Positions 28,736 to 37,457 are shown, counted from the first letter of the stretch. The stretch is DNA of 64,000 bases from CAVOOW01 sp963697675 (GCA_963697675.1 CAVOOW010000004.1:124001-188000); one strand, 5' to 3'. Program-made: numbers and translations. The notes: generated by a model from the letters alone, not told the origin.

Positions 28736-29359
28736 TCAGGGCTTGGTGGCGGTCACCCAGAGGAACTCGACGACCTGACCCTCGCCTTCGTCCTCACCGA
28801 CCCGCTCGGCACTGACCAGCGTCAACCCGGCGTCCCGCACGGCAGCGGTCATCGCCCGCTCGCCGATGCCGCCGAAGTACATCGGCACACCGAGCCAGCG
28901 TTCCTCGACGTCCTCGCCCGCGAGCAGCGGAGCGCTCGTCAGCAGGAACCCGCCCGGCCGCAACCAGCGGGCGATCTCGACGAGCAGCGGCGCGTGCGCT
29001 GCCGGCGGCACGTGACCGAGCGCGAAGAACGAAACGACGGCGTCGACCGATCCGGAAGCGAGGCTGAATGCCGTGATGTCAGCCGCAACCAGCGATGCGC
29101 GTGGCGCCAGGTCGCGGGCCAGTCGCAGCTGGGCCAGCGAGAGGTCGACCCCGAGCACCGTGTGCTGCTCGGACAGCAGCCGGGTCGCCGGGTCACCGGG
29201 GCCGCAGCCGAGGTCGACGACGCGACTGCCCGGTCGCAGCCGGGCCAGTGCCTCGCTGACGAAGCGCAGCCGCACCGGGCTGCTGTGAGACCACTCGTGA
29301 TAGCGGGCGCCGATGTCGTCGTACCCCTGCCGGACGACCCGCCGGGGCTCATCGACCAC
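28736..29359 (-). CDS. Class I SAM-dependent methyltransferase
   Basis: A 207-residue single-domain methyltransferase. Motif I is VVDLGCGPGDPATRLL, followed by LGVDLSLAQL and the DAVVSFFALGHVP substrate-pocket region. The substrate is unknown. It starts at GTG 29359, 21 bases after the rluB stop, and is probably cotranscribed with it. Confidence 0.85.
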   Translation of the reverse strand: MVDEPRRVVRQGYDDIGARYHEWSHSSPVRLRFVSEALARLRPGSRVVDLGCGPGDPATRLLSEQHTVLGVDLSLAQLRLARDLAPRASLVAADITAFSLASGSVDAVVSFFALGHVPPAAHAPLLVEIARWLRPGGFLLTSAPLLAGEDVEERWLGVPMYFGGIGERAMTAAVRDAGLTLVSAERVGEDEGEGQVVEFLWVTATKP

Positions 29360-29380
29360 GGCGCGCCTCCGGCAGCGCGG

Positions 29381-30340
29381 TCAAAGGTCGACGGCCTGGT
29401 AGAGCAGGCCGACCTCTTGCTGGCTGAGCTTGCGCTGCTTGCCCGGCTTGAGGTTGCCGAGCGAGATCGGCCCGAAGTCGGTGCGTACGAGGCGCGTCAC
29501 GGGATGGCCGACCTCGGTCAACATGCGGCGTACGACGTGCTTGCGCCCCTCGTGCAGCGACACCTCGACCATGACGCGCGAGCCCACGGTGCCGACCAGC
29601 CGGAACGAGTCGGCCTGGACCATCCCGTCCTCGAGCGTGACGCCAGCCTTGAGCCGCTTGCCGACGTCGCGCGCAACCGGGCCCGTGATCTCGGCGAGGT
29701 AGGTCTTCACGACACCGAACGACGGGTGGGCCAGCCGATGGGCGAGCTCACCGTCGTTGGTCAGCAGCAGCAGGCCCTCGGTGTCGGCGTCGAGCCGCCC
29801 GACGTGGAAGAGGCGGGCGTTGCGGTCGGCCACGAAGTCGGCCAGCGAGGGCCGGCCCTCGGGGTCGCTCATCGTGCTGACGATGCCGGTCGGCTTGTTG
29901 AGCATCAGATAGACGAGGTCGGGCGCCGACTGGATCCGCATCCCGTCGACCTTGATGACCGCGTGCGACGGGTCGACGCGCAGACCCTGCTCGGTGACCA
30001 CGGCGCCGTCGACCTCGACACGGCCCTCGTCGATCAGCAGCTCGCACGCGCGGCGGCTGCCCATCCCGGCCGAGGCAAGAACCCGTTGCAGGCGTACGCC
30101 GTCGGGGTCGTGCACCGCTTCCTTGGTCGGCCCGGGCTTCTTGGCCCGCAGGATCTGGGTGCTCTGGCCCTCGACGGGCAACGCGGTCATCGTGCCGCGC
30201 GCGGCCCGCTCGCCGGCGGATCGTTTGCCGGCAGCCTTCTTGCCGGGGACTCTCTTTCCCGGCGCGTTCTTGCCGCCCGCCGACTTCGCCCTCGGCTTCG
30301 CCGACCTGCTGCCTGCAGCACGCTTGCGTGGCTCGGCCAT
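29381..30340 (-). CDS. rluB: 23S rRNA pseudouridine synthase RluB
   Basis: About 319 residues. A lysine/arginine-rich disordered N-terminal tail (about 70 residues of AGKK/PGKK type) is followed by an S4 RNA-binding domain (LQRVLASAGMGSRRACE) and the RsuA-family catalytic domain with HVGRLDADTEGLLLLTNDG, where the aspartate attacks uridine. It modifies the peptidyl-transferase region of 23S rRNA. ATG 30340 overlaps the scpB stop as TGATG; GTG 30343 is an equal alternative. Confidence 0.93.
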   Translation of the reverse strand: MAEPRKRAAGSRSAKPRAKSAGGKNAPGKRVPGKKAAGKRSAGERAARGTMTALPVEGQSTQILRAKKPGPTKEAVHDPDGVRLQRVLASAGMGSRRACELLIDEGRVEVDGAVVTEQGLRVDPSHAVIKVDGMRIQSAPDLVYLMLNKPTGIVSTMSDPEGRPSLADFVADRNARLFHVGRLDADTEGLLLLTNDGELAHRLAHPSFGVVKTYLAEITGPVARDVGKRLKAGVTLEDGMVQADSFRLVGTVGSRVMVEVSLHEGRKHVVRRMLTEVGHPVTRLVRTDFGPISLGNLKPGKQRKLSQQEVGLLYQAVDL

Positions 30341-31038
30341 CACTGCTCCGCGGGGGAGTCGGCCGGGCTGGTGTGCGCGGGGACCGAGTCGCCGCTGTCG
30401 GCGTCGTCGAGGGTGTCCAGCTCGGGCAGGAACGGTGCCAGCTCGGGCAGCTCGTCGACGCCCCGCAGGCCGAGCCGCTCGAGGAAGTAGGACGTCGTGC
30501 GGTAGAGGATCGAGCCGCTCTCACCGTCGTGGCTGGCCTCCTCGACCAGGCCGCGGGCCACCAGGGTGCGCATCACGCCGTCGACGTTGACGCCACGTAC
30601 AGCAGAAACGCGGGCGCGCGACACCGGCTGGCGGTAGGCCACGACGGCGAGCGTCTCGAGCGCGGCGTGCGTGAGGCGGGCCTGCTGGCCGTCGAGCACG
30701 AAGCGCTCGACGTAGGGCGCGCAGGCAGCGCGCGTGTAGAAGCGCCAGCCACCGGCGACCTGGCGGAGCTCGAAGCCCCGGCCCGCGTCGTCGTACTCCG
30801 CAGCAAGCGCGCGCAGGGCCGCCACCACCTCGTCGGTGGGTCGTTCGGTGACCTGGGCCAGCAGCACCTCGCTCACCGGCTCGTCGACGACCATCAGGAT
30901 CGCCTCGAGCGCGGCCGGCAACGGGGGCGCGTCGTCAAAGTCGGCGCGGTCGTCGTCGCCTTCGGTGGCGTCGCCGACGTCGACCGGTTCGAGGTCGATC
31001 ACCTCTTCGGGGATGTTGTCGTCAGCTCGCGTGGTCAT
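30340..31038 (-). CDS. scpB: Segregation and condensation protein B
   Basis: A 232-residue winged-helix protein of the SMC-ScpAB condensin. The core (LEAILMVVDEPVS ... ETLAVVAYRQPVSRARV ... LYRTTSYFLERLGL) matches ScpB, flanked by acidic N- and C-terminal tails. It dimerises on ScpA to regulate the SMC ring. ATG 31038 is chosen; ATG 31056 is possible. It overlaps scpA by 17 bases. Confidence 0.94.
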   Translation of the reverse strand: MTTRADDNIPEEVIDLEPVDVGDATEGDDDRADFDDAPPLPAALEAILMVVDEPVSEVLLAQVTERPTDEVVAALRALAAEYDDAGRGFELRQVAGGWRFYTRAACAPYVERFVLDGQQARLTHAALETLAVVAYRQPVSRARVSAVRGVNVDGVMRTLVARGLVEEASHDGESGSILYRTTSYFLERLGLRGVDELPELAPFLPELDTLDDADSGDSVPAHTSPADSPAEQ

Positions 31039-31999
31039 GCTCGATCTCCGTTGCATCGTCTAGTGGTACGTCGTCTGGTGGCTGGGGTTGGTCGCCAGCG
31101 ATGTCCTCGGTCGCGTACTCGTCCACGTCGAACTCGTCGGTGAGCTCGATCTCGCCCTCGTCACTGCCGATCCACCGCACGTGCAGCTCACCCAGCGGCG
31201 AGACCTGCTCGAACGTGACGGCACCGTCGCGGTAGAGCTCGAGCAGCGCGAGGAAGCGCGCCACGACCACGAAGGTTCCCTCGCAGTCGGCGGTCAGCGC
31301 CCGGAAGGTGCAACTGCGCGCCCGCCGCAGCGACAGCACCATGATCGCAGCCTGTTCGCGGACGCTGACCCGCGGCACGTGAAGGTGGTCGAGCCCGATG
31401 GTCGGCGCGACCTTGGGGGTGAGCGCCTGCAGGGCCAGGGCGGCGAACTCCTGCGGACCCAGCCCGAGCAGCACCTCGGGCAGCAGGCCGGCGAACTGCG
31501 GCTCGAGGGTGACCGCGCGGGGGAAGCGGCCCGCCTCGTCGGCCATCCGGCCGGCGAAGACGGCAGCCACCTGCTTGTACGCGCGGTATTGCAGCAGCCG
31601 GGCGAAGAGCAGGTCCCTCGCCTCCAGCAGGGCGAGATCCTCCTCGTCCTCCACCTCACCGCTCGGCAGCAGCCGGGCGGCCTTGAGGTCGAGCAGCGTT
31701 GCGGCGACGACCAGGAACTCCGTCGCCTGGCCGAGGTCCCACTCCGAGCCCAGGGCCTTGATGTGGGCGATGAACTCGTCGGTGACCTTGGACAGCGCCA
31801 CCTCGGTGACGTCGAGCTTGTGCTTGGCGATCAGGCCGAGCAACAGGTCGAACGGCCCCTCGAACAGGTCGCCGAGGTCGACGTGGAACCCGGTCCCCGG
31901 GCTCTCCGTCGCGCTCTCGGTCTGGTCCGCAGGCACATCGGAACGGTAACCCAGCGTGCCCCGCGACGACGAAAGCGCAGGTCGCGCGGCAGGGATCAC
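31022..31999 (-). CDS. scpA: Segregation and condensation protein A (kleisin)
   Basis: A 325-residue kleisin that bridges SMC heads. The N-terminal domain FEGPFDLLLGLIAKHKLDVTEVALS and the C-terminal winged helix (about 215-280) are clear, and a strongly acidic tail follows. GTG 31999 overlaps the stop of the small upstream gene (GTGA), which supports this long start; GTG 31936 would give a form closer to other ScpA proteins. Confidence 0.93.
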   Translation of the reverse strand: MIPAARPALSSSRGTLGYRSDVPADQTESATESPGTGFHVDLGDLFEGPFDLLLGLIAKHKLDVTEVALSKVTDEFIAHIKALGSEWDLGQATEFLVVAATLLDLKAARLLPSGEVEDEEDLALLEARDLLFARLLQYRAYKQVAAVFAGRMADEAGRFPRAVTLEPQFAGLLPEVLLGLGPQEFAALALQALTPKVAPTIGLDHLHVPRVSVREQAAIMVLSLRRARSCTFRALTADCEGTFVVVARFLALLELYRDGAVTFEQVSPLGELHVRWIGSDEGEIELTDEFDVDEYATEDIAGDQPQPPDDVPLDDATEIEHDHAS

Positions 32000-32292
32000 T
32001 GGATGCGCAGCCGCCGTACGACGACGCTGTCCTCGCCGTGCGCCTCGAGGTCGATCAGCATCTCGGCCACCGCCTCACGCACCAGCCGACCGCGGTCGAT
32101 CGCGATGCCGTGCTCGGCCCGCAGCACCAACCGGGCCTGTTCGAGGGCGAACAGCTCCTCGGGCGCGACGTAGACCGTGATCTTCTCGTCGTGCCGCTCG
32201 CGGCCCGACGTCCTGCTGCTGGGCGGCCGGAGACGACGCACCTGTGCCCGCGGCGCGGACTCCGCGTCCTCGCCGGACGACGGCTCGCTCAC
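31996..32292 (-). CDS. Small conserved protein between parA and scpA (ribbon-helix-helix-like)
   Basis: A 98-residue protein. The first 40 residues are polar. The remainder (KITVYVAPEELFALEQARLVL ... RGRLVREAVAEMLIDLEAHG) has the strand-helix-helix rhythm of ribbon-helix-helix DNA-binding proteins. It is coupled to its neighbours on both sides by four-base overlaps (GTGA with parA and with scpA). The position suggests a DNA-binding partner for the ParA ATPase or a chromosome-organisation role; this is inference. Confidence 0.72.
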   Translation of the reverse strand: MSEPSSGEDAESAPRAQVRRLRPPSSRTSGRERHDEKITVYVAPEELFALEQARLVLRAEHGIAIDRGRLVREAVAEMLIDLEAHGEDSVVVRRLRIQ

Positions 32293-33320
32293 GTGCCCGG
32301 GCACCGCTCAAGCACCTCCCTCGCCAGTTGGCGATAGGAGTAGGCGCCACCGGATGCCGACGCGAAGGTGGTGATGGGCTCGCCCGCGACCGTGGTCTCG
32401 GGGAAGCGCACCGTGCGCGCGATCGCGGTGTGGAAGACCTTGTCGCCGAACGCCTCGACGAGCCGGGCCAGCACCTCACGGCTGTGCACGGTGCGCGAGT
32501 CGTACATCGTGGCGACCAGACCGTCGATCTCCAGCTCCTCGTTGAGGCGGTCCTGGACCTTCTGGATCGTCTCGACGAGCATCGCGACGCCGCGCAGCGC
32601 GAAGAACTCGGTCTCCAGCGGGACGATGACGCCATGCGCGGCCGTCAGGGCGTTGACCGTGAGCAGGCCGAGCGAGGGCTGGCAGTCGATGATGATGAAG
32701 TCGTAGTCCGGGATGGCCGGCGCGAGCACGCGCGAGAGCACCTGCTCGCGGGCGACCTCGGTGACGAGCTGCACCTCGGCGGCCGACAGGTCGATGTTGC
32801 TCGGGAGCAGGTCCATGCCCGGCACGTTCGTCTTGAGCACGACGTCGTCGATCGTGACGCCGCGCTCCATGAGCAGGTTGTAGATGGTCTTGTCGATCTC
32901 GTGGGGATTGACACCGAGGCCGACCGACAGCGAACCCTGCGGGTCGAAGTCCACGAGCAGCACCTTGCGCCCGTACTCCGCGAGAGCCGCACCGAGGTTG
33001 ATGGTGGTCGTCGTCTTGCCGACACCACCCTTCTGGTTGCACATCGCGATGATCCGGCCCGGCCCGTGGGTCTCGCGCGGCGGCGGGTCGGGGAACAGCG
33101 GCATCGGGCGGCCGGTGGCACCCATCGGCCGGTTGCTCGCGGCGACGGACGCCGGCGGGTCGGACGGCGCGGCGTCGGAGGTGGCCTCCGTCGGCACGGC
33201 GGTGTGCGTCATCGGGTTGTGCACCCGGCTGGGCGGCAGCTCGACCTGTGGCACGACAGGGTGCGGCTTCTCCTCGGCAGGCCCTGGCGGTTCGAACGCC
33301 TGGAACGGCTGGCTGCTCAC
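32289..33320 (-). CDS. parA: ParA/Soj family ATPase
   Basis: A 343-residue ATPase with a proline-rich N-terminal extension of about 90 residues, the deviant Walker A QKGGVGKTTT near residue 98, Walker A' DFDPQGSLS and Walker B IIIDCQPSLGLL. It is the ParA copy that lies with scpAB (as in Rv1708 of M. tuberculosis), not the origin-linked Soj. It likely positions cargo or chromosome by ATP-driven DNA binding. A family B palindrome and about 130 unassigned bases separate it from xerD. Confidence 0.92.
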   Translation of the reverse strand: MSSQPFQAFEPPGPAEEKPHPVVPQVELPPSRVHNPMTHTAVPTEATSDAAPSDPPASVAASNRPMGATGRPMPLFPDPPPRETHGPGRIIAMCNQKGGVGKTTTTINLGAALAEYGRKVLLVDFDPQGSLSVGLGVNPHEIDKTIYNLLMERGVTIDDVVLKTNVPGMDLLPSNIDLSAAEVQLVTEVAREQVLSRVLAPAIPDYDFIIIDCQPSLGLLTVNALTAAHGVIVPLETEFFALRGVAMLVETIQKVQDRLNEELEIDGLVATMYDSRTVHSREVLARLVEAFGDKVFHTAIARTVRFPETTVAGEPITTFASASGGAYSYRQLAREVLERCPGT

Positions 33321-33450
33321 GGACCGTCTCCGTCCTATTGTCGACTCGTCGGCCTATCGCTTCACCGACCTTGCAACGGACAGTAGGCAGCCTGCGTGAT
33401 CGAATCGAGCCGCCACGCCGACGGCGCCCCGACCTTCGAAATTCGCCGCG

Positions 33451-33540
33451 GAATCGACCACGTTCAGCAGGTGTACGGACGGTTCGCTATGCCTGCAGGC
33501 CTTGCGAAGGGTCCGCGAGCATGCCGAACGTGGTCGATTC
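33451..33540. repeat. 90-bp double-hairpin repeat, family B copy 2
   Basis: Same length and orientation as copy 1, with a few substitutions that mostly leave G-U pairs or small mismatches in the stems. It begins 18 bases after the xerD stop (minus strand) and lies about 130 bases upstream of parA. Confidence 0.9.
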
Positions 33541-33558
33541 CCGGCGGTCGGGCGGGGG

Positions 33559-34479
33559 TCAGCGGGCGCGGGGGTGCGCGGTCGCGTAGACCTCGCGGAG
33601 CTTGTCGACGGTGACGAGCGTGTAGACCTGCGTGGTGGTCACCGAGGCGTGGCCCAGCAGCTCCTGCACGACGCGTACGTCCGCGCCGCCGTCGAGCAGA
33701 TGAGTGGCGAACGAGTGCCGCAACGTGTGCGGCGAGATGGCCTTGCGCAGCCCCGCACGGTCCGCGGCGGCCCGCAGCACGGTCCAGGCGCTCTGCCGCG
33801 ACAGCCGCCCGCCGCGCGCGTTGAGGAACAACGCCGGCGACCCCGGACCGGCCGCCACGAGACCCGGACGCGACCGGACGAGGTAGGCCGACACGGCCTC
33901 CCTCGCATAGGAGCCGAGCGGCACGATGCGTTCCTTGCTGCCCTTGCCCATCAGCTTCACGGTGCCCGACTCCAGGTCGAGCTCGTCGACGTCGAGCCCG
34001 ACGGCCTCGGAGATCCGTGCCCCGCTGCCGTAGAGCAGCTCGAGCAACGCCCGGTCCCGAACCGCGCGCGGCGTCTCGTCGGCTCCGGCCGCAGCCAGCA
34101 GCGCCTCGACGTCGGCCACGGTGATCGCCTTCGGCAGCCGCTTGGCGGGTGCGGGTGGCCGGACCCCGCGCGCCGGATCCACGCTGGTCACCCCCTCGCG
34201 GAGCAGGAAGCGGTGGAACCCGCGCACGGCCACGACCGCGCGAGCCGCCGAGATCGCCGCGAGCGGTGGGTGGTCGGCGTCGCCCTCACGCAGGGTGACG
34301 AGGAACGCGGTGACGTCGGCCTCGGTGACGTCGCCCGGCGCACCGACGTCGCGACCGGCCAGGTGCGAGAGATAGCGACGCAGGTCGCGCCGATAGGACG
34401 ACAGGGTGTTGGCGGCCAGGCCTCGCTCGACGCTGAGATGGTCGAGATAGGCCCGCAACGCCTCCTGCAGCGGCGTCAT
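33559..34479 (-). CDS. xerD: Tyrosine recombinase XerD
   Basis: A 306-residue site-specific recombinase. The N-terminal SAM-like core-binding domain (LQEALRAYLDHLSVERGL) is followed by the catalytic domain with the arginine in YGSGARISEAVGL, the HTLRHSFATH box, the LGHASVTTTQ histidine and the nucleophilic tyrosine in VYTLV. It resolves chromosome dimers at dif. ATG 34479 is chosen; the open frame upstream overlaps ald. The position between ald and parA fits a housekeeping XerD, not a mobile integrase. Confidence 0.93.
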   Translation of the reverse strand: MTPLQEALRAYLDHLSVERGLAANTLSSYRRDLRRYLSHLAGRDVGAPGDVTEADVTAFLVTLREGDADHPPLAAISAARAVVAVRGFHRFLLREGVTSVDPARGVRPPAPAKRLPKAITVADVEALLAAAGADETPRAVRDRALLELLYGSGARISEAVGLDVDELDLESGTVKLMGKGSKERIVPLGSYAREAVSAYLVRSRPGLVAAGPGSPALFLNARGGRLSRQSAWTVLRAAADRAGLRKAISPHTLRHSFATHLLDGGADVRVVQELLGHASVTTTQVYTLVTVDKLREVYATAHPRAR

Positions 34480-34546
34480 CGAGGCATGGCCCGCACCGTG
34501 GCCAGCGTGCCCAGCGTGGCTGGCCCCGCAGCCAGCGTGGTCGGTC

Positions 34547-35663
34547 TCAGGCGAGCACCTCGTCCAGCGGCAGCACCGTGGCACCGTGCGCCTCGGCGAC
34601 CGGGCCGTAGGTGATCCGCCCGTCATGGGTGTTCAGGCCCAGGGCGAGTGCCGGGTCGCGGCGCAGCGCCTCGCGCCAGCCCCGGTTGGCCAGCTCGACC
34701 GCGTAGGGCAGCGTGACGTTGGTGAGGGCGTACGTCGACGTGTGCGGGACCGCGCCGGGCATGTTGGCGACGCAGTAGAACACCGAGTTGTGGACCTTGT
34801 ACGTGGGGTCGTCGTGCGTCGTCGGCCGGGAGTCCTCGAAGCAGCCGCCCTGGTCGATGGAGATGTCGACCAGCACCGAGCCCGGCAGCATGCGGGACAC
34901 GAGCTCGTTGGAGACCAGCATCGGCGCCTTGGCGCCCGGCACGAGGACGGCCCCGATGACCATGTCGGCGTCGAGCACGGCCTGCTCGATCTCGAAGGCG
35001 TTCGAAGCCACTGTCTGCACGTGGCCCTGGTAGATGCGGTCGATCTGGCGCAGCCGCTCGATGTTCCTGTCGAGCAGCAGGACCTCGGCCTGCATGCCCA
35101 GCGCGATCGCAGCTGCGTTCATGCCCGGACACACCGGCACCGATGACGACGACCTTGGCGGCATAGACGCCGGACACTCCGCCCATCAGCACGCCACGGC
35201 CACCCTCGGCGCGCATCAGCGTGTGGGCACCGACCTGGGGCGCAAGCCGCCCGGCAACCTCGGACATCGGCGCGAGCAGCGGGAGCGATCGGTCCGGCAG
35301 CTCGACGGTCTCGTAGGCGATGCCGGTGACCTTGCGGTCGATCAGCGCATCGGTGCACGGCTTCGAGGCGGCGAGGTGCAGGTAGGTGAAGAGCGTCTGA
35401 CCCTCCCGCATGCGTCCGTACTCCTGCTCGATCGGCTCTTTGACCTTGAGGATCAGGTCGCCGGCCCCCCACACGTCGTCCGCCGTCGCCAGGATCGTGG
35501 CGCCGGCCGACTCGAACGCCTCGTTCGGGATCGAGGACCCGACGCCGGCGTCGTTCTCGATGTAGACCTCGTGCCCGTTGCGCACGAGCTCGTGCACACC
35601 TGCCGGCGTGATGGCTACGCGGTACTCGTGATTCTTGACCTCGCGAGGGATGCCGACCTTCAC
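34547..35663 (-). pseudogene. ald: Alanine dehydrogenase, frameshifted in the NAD-binding loop
   Basis: The N-terminal part starts at GTG 35663 (KVGIPREVKNHEYRVA) after AAGGA and runs to VVIGAGVSG. The remainder (MNAAAIALGMQAEVLLLDRN to the stop at 34547) is in another frame. A GGG run at 35124-35126 has one base too many. The 1117-base span is 3n+1, and the corrected protein has 371 residues, exactly the usual length. The enzyme interconverts alanine and pyruvate with NAD and ammonia. Both halves are perfectly conserved in appearance, so a sequence error is likelier than loss of function. Confidence 0.9.
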
Positions 35664-35897
35664 GGTTATCAACGTCCTTCGTCTCGCCACATCGGCGCCG
35701 GCCTCGTTGCCGGCGCGCGCGCCCGGGGCGCGAGCCAGGGGCGGCCCGGAGTCTAGTGCGGCACCCCTCGCGGCGTACGGGTCAGTCGCCTTTGACATGG
35801 ACGATCACCCGCGGCCGAATGGAAAGCTCGCTTGACACCTCTTCCGATGTCAAGTTAACTTGTCATCACCCGGTCAGGCAACGAAGGGGAACTCGGA
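35664..35897. promoter_or_regulatory. Divergent region ald / XRE regulator, with promoter and operator
   Basis: For the right-hand gene, TTGACA at 35832-35837 and TTAACT at 35855-35860 are spaced by 17 bases. The perfect palindrome CAAGTTAACTTG (35851-35862) covers the -10 element, as expected for autorepression by the encoded XRE protein. The left half has no recognisable element. Confidence 0.6.
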
Positions 35898-36098
35898 GTG
35901 CGCAACGAGGTGCGTCGGCTGCGGGGCGAGCACGGTCTCTCCCAGGCCGAGCTGGCCCAGCGGGCCGGCGTCTCCCGCCAGACGATCAACTCGATCGAGG
36001 CGGAGCGCTACACCCCGTCCCTCCCGCTCGCCCTGACGCTGGCTCACCTGTTCGCCACCACAGTGGAGGAGATGTTCCATGTCGACGACCACACGTAG
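35898..36098 (+). CDS. XRE-family (Cro/CI type) transcriptional regulator
   Basis: A 66-residue protein that is little more than a helix-turn-helix domain (LSQAELAQRAGVSRQTINS, about residues 14-32). It resembles the YozG/PF01381 mini-regulators that are paired with small membrane proteins. GTG 35898 follows GGAA/GGAG-like sequence. Its 3' end overlaps the next gene by 20 bases, so the two are translated together. The palindrome over its promoter is a likely binding site. Confidence 0.88.
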   Translation: MRNEVRRLRGEHGLSQAELAQRAGVSRQTINSIEAERYTPSLPLALTLAHLFATTVEEMFHVDDHT

Positions 36099-36474
36099 GA
36101 CCTGGCAGTTCTGGACCACTCCTGCGGTCGCCCTGATCATCGGCGTTGCCTACTTCTGGGCTTCCTGGGCCGGCGGGCATCCCGGGACGGGTGTCTTCAT
36201 GCTGTCGGTGATGGTGGCGGCAGCAGTGGGATCGGTGCTGTTCGCCCGTCGCAGCGAGACGGTCAAGGGCCTGATGGACCACCGCGACGAGCGACTCGCC
36301 ACCATCGACGTGACCGCGACGGCCGCCGCTGGAATGGCCGTCATCGTCGCCATCCTCGTCGCCTTCCTCGCCGACCTGGCGAACGGGGGCGACGGCATGC
36401 CCTATGCGTGGCTCGGTGCGATCGGCGGCGTGGCCTACGTCGTGGCCGTCATCGTCCTCCGCGTGCGTCGCTGA
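36079..36474 (+). CDS. Small four-helix membrane protein paired with XRE regulator
   Basis: A 131-residue protein with four hydrophobic helices and a polar loop (RRSETVKGLMDHRDERLATID) between helices two and three. This loop pattern is seen in the DUF2178-type membrane proteins that accompany short XRE regulators in bacteria and archaea. Function is unknown. It overlaps the regulator gene by 20 bases. Confidence 0.78.
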   Translation: MSTTTRRTWQFWTTPAVALIIGVAYFWASWAGGHPGTGVFMLSVMVAAAVGSVLFARRSETVKGLMDHRDERLATIDVTATAAAGMAVIVAILVAFLADLANGGDGMPYAWLGAIGGVAYVVAVIVLRVRR

Positions 36475-36577
36475 GCTGATCCATGCGGGCGCACCGCCGC
36501 ACCTCGCCGTCCGCAGACGAGGTTGGTTCACCTCGAAACGAGACTTATCCGGCACTTCGCTGCATGGTGGAGGGGTG

Positions 36578-37123
36578 ATGCCCACCCGATACGCCCTGAT
36601 TGCCGGCCTGCTCCCCGCCGTCGCGGCGCTGATCGCCGCCTTCCCGGCACCCGCCGCCGCCGCTTCGGCGACCTTCTCCGATCCGAGGGGTGACACCACC
36701 CACCCGGCGGACATCGTCGCCGTCCACGTCAAGAACGAGAAGCGGATCGTTGTCGTGGTCCGCCACGACAACCTGACCTTCCGCGACGGGCCGGGCAAGA
36801 TCCGGATCGCGTACGACACCAGCGAGAGCAACGAAGGTCCCGAGTTCTTCCTGAAGCTGGCCTACCAGTCCGACCAGAAGCCCGAGCTGCGGGCGACGAC
36901 GGGCTGGGGCCACTTCCACTCGGCGCCGATCGCGAGCTGCGTCGGGGAACGTGCCCGTGTCCGCCCGGGCCGCGACAAGACCCGCATCAGCGTGCCGCGC
37001 AGCTGCTTCGGCGATCCGGGACGGGTGCGGGTCCAGGTCCGGCTCGCGCCGTTCAAGGACGACAACCGCCGCGTCGACCTGGCGCCCGGCCCGCGGAAGG
37101 CGGGTCCCTGGGTCGCGCACTAG
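36578..37123 (+). CDS. Secreted hypothetical protein
   Basis: A 181-residue protein starting at ATG 36578 after GGAGGGG. Residues 1-30 form a signal peptide ending APAAAA. The mature part is a single beta-rich domain (TFSDPRGDTTHPADIVAVHV, then strands with FRDGPGKIRIAYDTS) and has two cysteines that could form a disulfide. It resembles the small secreted beta-sandwich proteins common in actinomycetes, for which no function is known. It stands alone on the plus strand. Confidence 0.75.
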   Translation: MPTRYALIAGLLPAVAALIAAFPAPAAAASATFSDPRGDTTHPADIVAVHVKNEKRIVVVVRHDNLTFRDGPGKIRIAYDTSESNEGPEFFLKLAYQSDQKPELRATTGWGHFHSAPIASCVGERARVRPGRDKTRISVPRSCFGDPGRVRVQVRLAPFKDDNRRVDLAPGPRKAGPWVAH

Positions 37124-37287
37124 TCGTACGTCGGCAGTCCGCACCGAGGGACTTCGCACGGGCGCGCGCTCGCGGTCGCACTGCTTCGAAGCGCGAGCAT
37201 GCGCGAATCACTGGGGTCAGGGCCACACCAAATCGCGCATGCCCTAGCTCGTCGCGCGCGCCCGCCATTCGTCCCCGGACGCACGCC

Positions 37288-37327
37288 AGCCCGGTGCCCA
37301 CGCTCTGATCGCGTGGTCCACCGGGCT
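37288..37327 (-). terminator. Long bipartite hairpin ending the orphan small transcription unit
   Basis: AGCCCGGTG pairs perfectly with CACCGGGCT, and inside it CCACGC pairs with GCGTGG around a seven-base loop. It lies 18 bases after the stop of the 14-residue frame on the minus strand. There is no T-run, which is usual for terminators in high-GC actinomycetes. Confidence 0.6.
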
Positions 37328-37345
37328 GGTCGGATGTCTTGTGCC

Positions 37346-37390
37346 TTACGGCCCTTCCGGTTCGACGCAGGAATGGTGCGGAGTAGGCAT
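37346..37390 (-). CDS. Putative 14-residue peptide (MPTPHHSCVEPEGP) in an orphan small unit
   Basis: The ATG at 37390 is preceded by a near-ideal GGAAGGAG at a spacing of six. The frame is short and ends in TAA, followed by a long hairpin. The peptide has two His and one Cys and no hydrophobic part. I know no leader peptide of this sequence. No gene follows in the same direction, so it is not an obvious attenuator leader. It could be a small protein or an RNA with a translated segment. Confidence 0.4.
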   Translation of the reverse strand: MPTPHHSCVEPEGP

Positions 37391-37426
37391 AAGCGACTCC
37401 TTCCCTTGCGGGATCGGACAATTCAT

Positions 37427-37457
37427 ACCGTAGCCCCGCCCAGCGCTCGGGCGTCAA
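37427..37457 (-). promoter_or_regulatory. Promoter of the orphan small unit
   Basis: TTGACG (37452-37457) and TACGGT (37427-37432) on the minus strand are separated by 19 bases, slightly more than ideal. Transcription would start just before the GGAAGGAG ribosome binding site and give an RNA of about 135-145 bases up to the hairpin. Confidence 0.5.

Noticed and set aside
33559..34479. XerD-like recombinase as the integrase of a mobile element
   Set aside because: It is in the conserved position between ald and parA, matches the housekeeping family and has no attachment-site duplication or phage genes nearby.
37288..37457. SRP RNA or 6C RNA in the orphan unit
   Set aside because: The SRP signature GGUCAGGUCCGGAAGGAAGCAGC is absent and there are no C-rich loops of the 6C type.
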